64,000 bases of DNA. Origin: Manihot esculenta (taxonomy: Eukaryota > Streptophyta > Magnoliopsida > Malpighiales > Euphorbiaceae). The stretch lies in contig NC_035172.2 of assembly GCF_001659605.2 (NCBI RefSeq), positions 17,919,051-17,983,050 of the forward strand, given 5' to 3'. Numbering within the stretch: the stretch's first letter is position 1; each line of letters starts with the position of its first letter. Below the pieces are notes generated by a model. The model ran no database searches. It worked only from the letters and a program-made list of their open reading frames with translations, and was not told the DNA's origin. Below are positions 20,920-30,518 of the stretch, in pieces. A program made the translations under genes and the position numbers.

Positions 20920-22429
20920 TGATAGAGCATATTTTAGACCATTTTATCATGATATTATTGATGTTTATTTACATCTTTTCTGCCTAATTTTGTGGTTTTG
21001 ATCTTGTTTTGCATACATTAGGTGTAAAGAGACAATCTGGTGAAAATGCTCTTAAAACTGCCAAAAAGTGCCAAATATGGAAAGTGCCAAATAAGGAAAG
21101 TTTTCAGATAAAAAAAGTGTCAAATAAGGAAAGTTTTCAAATAAAGAAAGTGCAGAAGCAAAAACAAATAAGGAAAGCGCAGTCAGCAGATCATTTGAAA
21201 TTCAAATTGCATATCTTTCTTTCCTTGTTTAAAGATGTGCAGACACCTCAGCAGTCAGATCTTCCTATTTAGAAAACAAGATCTCAAGAAAACGCACTTG
21301 CCTCTCTTGCATTCAGCATTCAAGATTTAAAATTCAAACGAAGGCTCCACCTAAAAAGGAAAGTTTGGACAGCATCTCTTTCCCTCTGCACAACCTTGCC
21401 ACGCACCTCCTGCCTTCTGAGAGCCAATCCGCGCGCCTCCTGCCTTCTGAGAGCCTTGCAACGCGCTTCTTTCCTTTTCAGACACAACTTGGGCAGCAAG
21501 TAAGGACATAGGGCAACACTTTCAGCTATAAAAAGACACATAATAAGGAACCTTCCCAGGCTTTTTCTACTCTCCCTTGGACACACCTACGGGATTGCAA
21601 GTGGCACCATCTCTTCTTCTTCCTTTCTTTATTTTTGGTTTTTGTTTCAGCCATGAGTGGCTGAAACCTTTTATTCTAGTTGAAGATTAAGTGAAACTTT
21701 GGTTGTTTTATGGATTGTGAGATCTGAACATACATTGTTTGTCTTTGGTTTATTCAATATTCATACAATTTCATGCTTGATTCCATTATTACTTTGTTAT
21801 TTTGATCAATGTGGCCAGTTGATTCTTGATTGCAAGGTAATATATTGTTAGTTTGGATAATTTTAAGTCCGTAATTGCTTGGATTGTTCAAACATAAGAA
21901 CACTTGGTGTAAAAACTAAGGAAATTGTATGATCTAGCAACATCTCATGCGTTTGGGTAGCTAGGATTGGATCTCTCTATTTCTTAATGCAATTGACAGT
22001 TGTTTGTTGCCTGAGGCCCAAGAATGTTCCTTGGCAACTTGTTGATTAGTAATTAATTAGAGGACGTTCTCTAATTGGTTTATGATTAAGGAGAGACATG
22101 ATGGTGAGAAGCGTCTTCCATCTCCATAACTAATCTATTGAATTAATCAAAAGAAACATAGTGTCAATGATCAATCCTAACAACTGAAGTGAATCCAAGT
22201 TAAAATCTCAATCAATCTCAAAACCCCCCCATTTTACTTTCAATTTATTTGCTTTCAGTTTACTTCTCTTTCAGTTTATTTTTGTTTCATTTAATTCTCT
22301 TAGTCTTGATAAGGAAGATAGGTAAGATTTCAATTCTCTGTGGATTCGATCCTTTACCACTATCTGCAGTAGTAATATTGTTGATAACCTGAAAGGTTAT
22401 TTTTGACCAGCTTCGACAACCGCGAGTCA
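20920..22429 (+). mobile_element. Athila-type element C, 5' LTR (1510 bp)
   Basis: Starts TGATAGAGCATATTTTAG and ends CGCGAGTCA, followed by a primer-binding site. It is homologous to the B LTR in reverse but about 600 bp shorter and clearly diverged, so C is a separate subfamily. TATA box CTATAAAAAG at 21526-21535. The 5' insertion point is in the decayed copia gag. Confidence 0.88.
21526..21535 (+). promoter_or_regulatory. TATA box in element C 5' LTR
   Basis: CTATAAAAAG, conserved with the B LTRs. The 3' LTR fragment has TTATAAAAAG at 25638-25647. Confidence 0.65.
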
Positions 22430-22434
22430 AAAAT

Positions 22435-22451
22435 TGGCGCCATTGCCAGGC
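22435..22451 (+). promoter_or_regulatory. Primer-binding site of element C, tRNA-Asp type, mutated
   Basis: TGGCGCCATTGCCAGGC, five bases after the LTR end. It differs from the tRNA-Asp complement seen in B at three positions, consistent with an older copy. Confidence 0.8.
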
Positions 22452-22640
22452 AATTGATTCAACTAATCTATTTTTCTTTTAGGACCAAATCAGGAACAAA
22501 GCACCACCGAATCTGCCTCTGAAGAAGCCACCATCGCAGATCCCACCTCTAAAACATCTCCATCGCACATCTCACCTTCTCTTCACCATTCGGATTGCCC
22601 ATCCTTTCACCAAAGCAAGTCACCATCGCAGATCTGAATC

Positions 22641-23899
22641 ATGGATGAGGTAAGTACATCTGTTCTCTATTCTTAACTTTCTGAACTCACATCTGTTATG
22701 AAAGATTTTGCCATAGAACTAGCTCAACAGGCTCAAGCATCCCAGCCACCTAGGCCATGTGGGATTTGTGCATATGTAGGACATCCAACTGATCAATGTC
22801 CTACACTTTATGAGTATGACCAACCAGTGCATGCATTTAGAGGATTCTATGAACAGTCAAGACATGATCCCTACCATGACACATACAATCTAGGTTAGGG
22901 AGACTATCCAGACTTCAGTTATGCAGGGGCTAATGACTACCAGGACTATCAAGAATATCAAGCCCAAGAAGCACCTCCAAGTTCCAATATGCACTTTGAA
23001 GAAATGGTAGAGACATTGGCAATTTCTGTGCAAAGTCTCCAACAACAGATGAGACAAATGGCCACCTCATTAAATGCAATCATGTTAAGAATAGAGGAAG
23101 AGTTTCAAGATGATGAGAGTTCATAAGTACAAGAACAAGCTGCTGAAGAGAAACAACTAGAATACTGTTTGTCCAAACAAACCAGTCAAACAAAACTTGT
23201 TGATAGTTTAGATATCATTGATTGTTTGAGCAAAGATGTTTTTGATATAAATCAAGATGATATACTAAACAATGATCTATACAGGGAAGAGAGCCAGAAA
23301 GAGCCAGAACTAAAAGAATCTGACTGTTGCATTCAATAGGTGGACTGCAGCCATGCACATAATGAAGAAAGCTCAATCGCACCTCTTCAGATGAGTTCGC
23401 AGAAAGGCCTTGCGCAGGACAGTCCTGCAACATTTCTAGTCGCACCTCTTCAGCTTCCATCGCATGAAACTCCTTCCATCCTTCCATTGCAGACCAATCT
23501 TGCGCAGAAGGAGCAAACTAAAACCAATTCAACCATACAGCCAATGCAAATAGTCCATGTGCACATGGAACAAGTGGAAGTCCAAGAGCGCAAACCAAAG
23601 GAGCATGCGGATCAATGCCTGCCCAAACCTCCGGATAAGGTAGAATTTGTTTTGCCTGAATTCAGTACTAAATTGCAGCTACCCATAGAGAAACATGAAT
23701 TAGAGTTCAAAGTGCTGCCCAATCATCTAAAAAATGCAAACATAAGGGTCAGAGGCACACCTCATCTGAAATAGGAGAAGCTAATCATGTTGCTTCATGA
23801 GTACATGAAAAAAATAGGATGGGTTATGACCAAATCAAAAGGAGTGCTACACTTTCTACTCAATTCAGTTGGGACTCTTTTCCCTTCCCCAATTACTTG
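22641..23899 (+). pseudogene. Element C Athila-type gag/pol-linker frame, broken
   Basis: Homologue of the 445-aa frame of B. It starts ATGGATGAGGTAAGTA at 22641, keeps the zinc knuckle CGICAYVGHPTDQC and the DPYHDTYNLG tract, and ends with the same LNSVGTLFPSPIT tail at 23899. Stops interrupt it after TYNLG (22899), near 23125, near 23337 and near 23772; two of the longer open pieces are 22698-22898 and 23340-23774. The shared start and end with B show that the deletion joining gag to the pol linker happened in a common ancestor of B and C. Confidence 0.8.
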
Positions 23900-24971
23900 A
23901 AGCCTTGATCAAGTGGATCGTACCATGCACACCACACCCAGGGGAGTACTCAGTTTATTTTGCTATTTTAATGTTTCTTATACATTGAGGACAATGCAGG
24001 AATTAGGTGTGGGGGTGCATATCTCTGAATTTTTCCTTTTAGTCTTTTAGTTTTGTGATTTTTCCTTCTTCTTTCAGTTCTGCGATTTTTTTTTCTTTTT
24101 TCTTTCAGTTTGTGCGATTTTCCTTTCAATCTTCTTTCAATTCTTCTTCTTTTAGTTCTGCATGAGAATAGCTAGCCACAGTTTGATTTTTTTTTCAAAT
24201 TTTTTTCATTTTTGCTTTCAATAACACACACAACCACAGTCTTCTTCTTCTTGATTGCTCTACTCAAAGTTATAGACTATGTTAGATGAGCTTTCTTTCC
24301 ATGACCCCATTGATGTAATGACTCTTTAAACTTATGTTGAATCAATTGCAGAGATTTGTATTCATTTTGGGAATTGCCTTTTGAATTGAATCTTTGAGCT
24401 TGCCATGGTGAAAAATATATTGATGACACTCATTAGAGAGAATGAATTGAAAATTGTGTGAATGAACTTAACATGACTTGTTTTAGCAATTGGTGTTGAT
24501 TTGCCCAATGCATTGATTAAAGAAATTCGGCAATGGCCTAGACTTAGTGAGCACAAATTGAAAACTGTTCCAATGGTTGAAAGACTATGAACAGAGCTAG
24601 TAGCCACTTGGACAGGTGACCAACTGAGTAATTGAGAGTGGGTATCACAAATATGTACCTTCATGTCAAAAGGTTGGTGACTTTTTCAAGCAAGATTAAA
24701 GTGCAAAAAGCTGAATAAGTACTTTAAGATAAGGGCAAATCACTCTGAAAGCTAGAAAGAGTCTTAATTGAACAAATAATATGTGCATGTGTAATCTCTC
24801 TCTTGAGAAAAATAAATCCTAGCCATGGTAAGTAAAAGGAAACAAGAAAAGAAGGTGAGTAACCTTGATGCATATATTCTTCACTGCAATGCTTCAAAAT
24901 AGGGGTTTAGAGTAAGAGCTTAAGTGGAAATAAGGATCAAGTAGCAAAGAGAACTTTTTTGACTAAGTTAA
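23900..24971. other. Noncoding 3' part of element C internal region
   Basis: Colinear with 754-1702 of B in reverse complement. No coding frame is visible. It opens with the internal hairpin-polypurine module (23980-24020) and then a T/C-rich stretch at about 24030-24230. Confidence 0.6.
23980..24020 (+). promoter_or_regulatory. Internal hairpin plus polypurine module, element C
   Basis: ATACATTG, loop AGGA, CAATGCAG (23980-23999; the central five pairs are intact), then GAATTAGGTGTGGGGGTGCAT. It is about 80 bp after the coding frame, as in B. Confidence 0.55.
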
Positions 24972-25011
24972 TTTGCTTGAGGACAAGCAAAAGGCTAGGT
25001 GTAGGGGTATT
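24972..25011 (+). promoter_or_regulatory. Hairpin and polypurine tract of element C
   Basis: Arms TTTGCTTG and CAAGCAAA, loop AGGA (24972-24991), 20 nt including GGTGTAGGGGTATT, then LTR start TGATAG at 25012. The stem is identical to that of B although the polypurine tract has changed by one base. Confidence 0.8.
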
Positions 25012-25796
25012 TGATAGAGCATATTTTAGACCATTTTATCATGATATTATTGATGTTTATTTACATCTTTTCTGCCTAATTTTGTGGTTTTGATCTTGTT
25101 TTGCAGACATTAGGTGTAAAGAGACAATCTGGTGAAAATGCTCTTAAAACTGCCAAAAAGTGCCAAATATGGAAAGTGCCAAATAAGGAAAGTTTTCAGA
25201 TAAGGAAAAGTGTCAAATAAGGAAAGTTTTCAAATAGGAAAAGGGCAGAAGCAAAAACAAATAAGGAAAGCGCAGTCAGCAGATTATTTGAAATTCAAAT
25301 TGCAGATCTTTCTTTCCTTGTTTAAAGATGTGCAGACATCTCAACAGTCAGATCTTCCTATTTAGGAAACAAGATCTCAAGAAGACGCACTTGCCTCTCT
25401 TGAATTCAGCATTCAAGATTTGAAATTCACACGAAGGCTCCACCTAAAAAGGAAAGTTTGAACAACATCTTTTTCCCTCTGCACAACCTTGCTGCGCGCC
25501 TCCTGCCTTTTGAGAGCCAATCCGCACGCCTCCTGCCTTCTGAGAGCCTTGCAACGCGCTTCTTTGCTTTTCAGACACAACTTGGACAGCAAGCAGCCTC
25601 TTGGGCAGCAAGTAAGGACCTAGGGCAACACTTTCAATTATAAAAAGACACATAAGGAGCCTCTCCAGACTTTTTCTACCCTCCCTTAGACACACCTACG
25701 GGATTGTAAGTGGCACCATCTCTTCTTGTTTCTTTTTTTATTTTTGGTTTTTGTTTCAGCCATGAGTGGCTGAAACCTTTTATTCTAGTTGAAGAT
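25012..25796 (+). mobile_element. Element C 3' LTR, truncated (785 bp)
   Basis: Follows the 5' LTR up to GTTGAAGATT, where element D begins. The rest of the LTR is not found in the window, because the right side of D was lost. Confidence 0.85.
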
Positions 25797-28092
25797 TGTA
25801 ATACCCGGCTAGACTCCGGTATCGAAATTCCTACCGCCCGGTGGAATCTCGGATGTCGAAAACCTCTAGAAGGGAAAAATCATGTTTTTATAAAATGTTT
25901 TAATGTATTTTATGGTTTTAAGTAAGAAAGGAATTGAGTTTTGAATGAAATAGACTATGGAGGCATTTCTAGGTTCGGCCGCCGAACCTCAAGATCGGCC
26001 GCCGAATATTGGATGGTTTAGGGGGGCAAGTTAGGCTTCCGAAAGAGGCAAAGGTTCGGCCACCGAACCTCATGTTCGGCTGCCGAACTTGCATGAGTTT
26101 TGGAGGCACTCTAGGCTGCCGAAAGGTGGTCTGGCAGCCCCTATAAAAGGGCTCCATGGCCGAAATGGGCGAGCTTTCTCCCCATTTTCGGCCAACGGTG
26201 AGTCCATGCCCTCCCATGGTCGTTTTTGTTGTTTTTCCTTCAATCTTTCATGTTTTAACAAGTTTTACCTTGATTTGAAGATATTTGAGCAAAGGAGCAA
26301 GTTTTGGAGCTTGGAGACCAAGGAGTGGATTTCTCCCCATCTCCAAGTTAGGATCGTCTTCCCTCTCGATCTTCAAGAGGTAAGCTTAGATCCTACCCCT
26401 CTTGTATGTTTTAAACGAGTTTTATGAAGTTTTATGGGGTAGAAATGCATGTATAGGTTTATGTTGAGTTTATGAACAATGTGGGTTGTTTGATGTGTTA
26501 TAGTTGGGGTTTAGGATAGTTTGAAGCCCCTAGGAGCTTATATGCTTGAGTTTGCATGTTGTAGAATAGGTAAATGCATGTTGAATGAGTTGGGAGGCTT
26601 TTGTTCATGTTGGAGGCTGAGTTTCTGCCCTTTGGAAGAACTCAGGTTCGGCAGCCGAAGGCTCTTTCGGCCGCCGAACCTGCTTGTGGTAGCATGTATC
26701 GGCTGCCGAACCCTGCCCCTGAAAGTGGACTTTCGGCTCTGGAAGGGAGTTTTGGCCGCCGAAGGTGCCGCCGAACATGCATGAGTTTCGTCTCTGGAGG
26801 GAACCTTCGGCAGCCAAAAGTGCCGTCGAAGGTGCATGACTTTCGGCTCTGGAGGGACTTTCGGCCGCCGAACCTACCGCCGAAAGTGCCCTGTTCAGCC
26901 TTCCTTTGCATGATTTATGTGATTGTTTTAAGGTGTTTTAGGGGGTTTTTGGGGAGTATTTTAGAGTCATGTTCTTGGATGTTTGGTCCCTCATTTGAGT
27001 CCACCTGTGTAGGTTCGGACCCGAGGAACCGAGGACCCCAGCAGTGAGTCAGTTGCTTCAGCGTCTTGTCAGAGCTAGCCTAAGGTGAGTGGAATAACTC
27101 TTTATGCTTTTAAGTAAATAAATCAGTTCTTAATATGATTCACGCATCATGAATGCCATGAGATATACTAGGGTGCCTGCATTAGAATTCACGAATATGT
27201 TGCATTGCATAATATGTTGTTTATGTGGATGAATGTTGGATGATCCTTTAGCCCGCACTATGTTATGATATGATGTGATACGGTATGGAAGACCAGTGAG
27301 GCCCATTCTACGCCCCTGGCACTATGTAAGAGAAAGACCAGTGAGGCCCATTCTACGCCCCTGGCATATTGGAATGTTATGTTATGTAATGTAAGAGAAA
27401 GACCAGTGAGGCCCAGTCTACGCCCCTGGCACTATTGGAATGTGTAGTGGGCTATTGGTGACAAGTTCATCCTTGATGTGATTTGTCTGTGATGTGATGC
27501 ATTCCATGATATCATATGTTTTAAATATAATGTTTTATTATTCTGCTCACTGGGCTCTAGTAGCTCACCCCACTCCCTTAATCCCCAGGTTTGCAGGTAC
27601 GGGATAGACCAGGAGGTCAGCTAGAGTAAAGTTATGGTCATGTAATAGCTAGTGGTGGACATGATAAATGTTCAAATGTAATGTTTAGTACGGTAATGTA
27701 ATGAGTAGTGTTAAACAGTTATGTAATGTAATGGTGTTATTGAGGATAGAATTGTGCTTGACCCTAGTATGTTGTTAATCCCTTTATACATGGTCTTTAA
27801 TAATGTTTTATCATTGTTTTGTAAACCAAACTTAAGTTATGATATGTTACCCCATTGGAGCATTTGATGAGGGCTCCAGTGTGGGGTTGATGATTATGTA
27901 TATGAATAGTGCATGCACAGGTTGAGTTTGGTAAATGAATGAAAAGAAAAGTTCAAAATTTTATATATGTGTTGATCATGTATGGGATTAAACAGGTTTA
28001 CAGGATGAATGTTTGGCTTGCTACGGGTCCCGGCGGCCTTAAGCCGATCTGGATCCTAGGGCCGATAGCGGTCCGGATTCCGGGTCGTTACA
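25797..28092 (+). mobile_element. Tekay element D, 5' LTR (2296 bp)
   Basis: TGTAATACCCGGCTAGACTC to CGGGTCGTTACA. TATA box CTATAAAAGG at 26141-26150. Palindromic GTTCGGC(C/G)GCCGAAC motifs lie on both sides of the TATA box (25974-26090) and in a second cluster (26645-26890). A ~60-bp minisatellite of three units lies at 27293-27440. Confidence 0.9.
26141..26150 (+). promoter_or_regulatory. TATA box in element D LTR
   Basis: CTATAAAAGG, 345 bp into the LTR. Counterparts: 11957-11966, 32484-32493, 40171-40180, 55741-55750 and 63409-63418 on the minus strand; 40931-40940 and the weakened CTATTAAAGG at 51957-51966 on the plus strand. Confidence 0.65.
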
Positions 28093-28095
28093 GAT

Positions 28096-28113
28096 TGGTA
28101 TCAGAGCCCTAGG
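28096..28113 (+). promoter_or_regulatory. Primer-binding site of element D, tRNA-iMet type
   Basis: TGGTATCAGAGCCCTAGG, three bases after the LTR. It is complementary to the 3' end of plant initiator tRNA-Met, as usual for Tekay-type elements. Confidence 0.9.
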
Positions 28114-28281
28114 TTCATATGGTCGGACCTAGAGTGTCGGGCACATAGATGTTCTACAAGGTCAAGCACAATAGGAAAATCATGTCCACTAGGATAGGAT
28201 GTAGATTCCTGTCTTGATTATTGATGTGAAATGCCATGATTATATGCATGTGCATTGATGTTATGCTATGTATGTGATGTG

Positions 28282-28305
28282 GGTTCATGTGTTTCCACAT
28301 GAACC
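28282..28305 (+). promoter_or_regulatory. Leader hairpin of element D
   Basis: Perfect 10-bp stem GGTTCATGTG / CACATGAACC with loop TTTC, 49 nt before the gag ATG. Conserved in E, F and G. Confidence 0.6.
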
Positions 28306-28354
28306 ATTTGATGCTAATGTTTTACGTGATGTGTGCCGTTTTTCAGTAAGCAAG

Positions 28355-30518
28355 ATGAGAGGAACTCGTCGATCTACACGATTGACTGTAGTACCACCCC
28401 AGGACGGGGGCACGGATGCCCGTCCTCCTGCATTGCCTAGGGCAATGTCCTGCAGGTCAAGCAGGGAGAGAACATCAAGGGACCCTAGAAGGTCTTTTGA
28501 TGTGAGCAGAAGAGGGACAGTGCAAGGAGGAATGTCAAAGGATGTAGGGGATGAAATGGATGTGGATCAGAGGAAGGATGGCAGTCTTGGAGTGAGTATG
28601 TCGAAGGAGGGTATGGGAGAGTCCCAAAGAGGCACTCAGGCCTCGGGATTTGTTCAGCCACCCCAGTACCCACCCTTTTCTCAGAATCCCGAGTATTCGA
28701 TGGGAGGTACATCGGATTACTCCAGCTTTAGCCCTTACCACTCACACATGCCATACCCACCTTTCTACCCACCATACCCGCAGTACCCTATGTACCCACC
28801 ACCCTCTTTCTACCCAGGTACAGCAAACCCTACCCCAGGGAATGTTGCACCTCCTCCACCACCAGCAGCACCTACTGTCCCAGAAACCCAAGTACCAAAA
28901 CCTAGCTCATCTGGAGGGAGCAAAGTCAAGATGACCGACTACATGAAGCTGGGTGCTCCCCAGTTTGAAACAGGTGATGACCCATTTGTGTATCTTGAGA
29001 GGGTCAAAATGATTACAGATGAGATAGGAGCTGATGATAGTAGAGCCATTCAGATGGCTGGGTTCACACTGAAGTGCAAGAAGGCCCGAGAGTGGTTTAA
29101 AAATTATGTGAACCCGAGGTTGGACAGCCTATCTTGGGAGGAGTTTGCGAATGAGTTTGCAGGATGGGCTTTCCCTGACAGTTCAAGGGAGTTGAAGATG
29201 ATTGAATTTGAGCTGTTGAGGCAGACGGATGAGATGAGTGTGGATGAGTATACAGACAGATTCTTGGAGCTGTTGCCGTTTGCTGGGCAGAATCTGGACA
29301 CAGATCAGAAGAAGTCAAGGAGGTATATCATGAAGCTCCATTCTAGGTATTCCTCCTTGATCCAGTCAGCAGAGAGGGAGAGTTTCCATGCCATAGTGGA
29401 TATGGCTTGGAGGATGGAGGCTAGTGCGATAATCGAAGGGAAAGTCAAGCAGTCAGTAGCACAGCCTTCTGGTTCCAAGACCCCAGGTGGGGGAAGGTTA
29501 GACCCTTCTTCTTTGAGTTCAGGCAGTAAGAGGTGGAGTAGCACCACCAAGAAGCCAAAGAAGAACAAGTTCTGGAGTAAGATCAAGTTAGGTATGGGAT
29601 TAGGAAGTGGCTCGAGCTCAGGTGCAGATAATGCAGTATGCGTGAAGTGTGGGAAGCCGCACAAAGGAGTGTGTCGGTTTGGGACAACAGCCTACTTCAG
29701 ATGTGGGCAAGAGGGACACATGGCACGGGAGTGTCCTAGAGCAGCTTTTGTGGCGCAGTCTCAGCAGACAGCTTCTGGTAGTGTGGCTCAGCCAGTAGCT
29801 CCAGCCGCGACTCAGGCTAGTGGCAGAGGCAGAGGGAGAGGGGCAACCTCTTCTTCAGCGGGTTTCAGGGGTGAAGGTCCATCAGCTCCAGCATGGATCT
29901 TCACCATGACTCAACAGGAGGCAAATGCATCAAACACAGTGGTGTCAGGTAATCTCATCATTGGTTGTTCTGATGTTTATGCCTTAATGGACCCTGGTGC
30001 ATCTCATTCTTTTATTGCTCCGAGGGCCGTCGAGAGATTGGGTTTGATGGTCTCTGGGTTAGAGTGTCCCCTATGGGTCAATGGACCCAAGTGTGACCCG
30101 TCAGTGGCAGAGTCAGTCTGCCAGTGTAGTCCAGTTTTTGTTAAGGGAAGATGCCTTTCCGTGACCTTGTGGTTCTAGATTTGACAGATTTTGACGTCAT
30201 TCTAGGGATGGATTGGCTATCTACCCATGGTGCTACCTTGGACTGCAGAGACAAGGTAGTCAGGTTCAGATGTCAGGATGGGTCAGAGGTTGTCTTCAGA
30301 GGAGACAGGAGGGGTACACCTAGAGGTTTGATATTAGCCCTACAGGCTCGTAGGCTGCTCAGGAGGGGTTGTCAGGGTTTTCTAGCTCATGTGAGAGAGC
30401 TGGATAGTCATGTCAGAGAGCCCGCCTCAGTGCCCGTGGTCAGAGAGTTTTTAGATGTGTTCCCAGACGAACTGCCAGGTTTACCACCTGCTAGGGAGAT
30501 AGAGTTCGAAATTGAATT
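28355..30518 (+). pseudogene. Tekay element D gag and protease, interrupted
   Basis: Start chosen at MRGTRRS, which is shared by D, E and G (MRGSRQ in F); the frame is also open upstream from 28268 but that extension is not conserved. Order: basic N-terminus, Pro/Tyr-rich tract (about 28660-28900), retrotransposon gag domain (KMTDYMKLGAPQFETGDDPF to FHAIVDMAWRMEA), zinc knuckle YFRCGQEGHMAREC in which the first Cys is Tyr, then the aspartic protease block [21 protein letters not shown] one-base deletion near 30155 shifts the frame; the next frame ([11 protein letters not shown]) runs to the insertion of E at 30519. Reverse transcriptase resumes at 40538. Confidence 0.88.

Noticed and set aside
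23900..24971. An env-like gene in the 3' part of the Athila derivatives
   Set aside because: No open frame of useful length, no signal peptide or membrane segment on either strand in B or C.
27293..27440. CRISPR-like regularly spaced repeats in the LTRs
   Set aside because: Units are imperfect, spacers are repeated too, copy number is 2-4, and the context is a plant retrotransposon LTR.
28096..28113. tRNA genes at the tRNA-like sequences (also 3170, 22435, 38185, 43419, 50166, 61432)
   Set aside because: Only the 3' 13-18 nt complement is present, always next to an LTR end; these are primer-binding sites.
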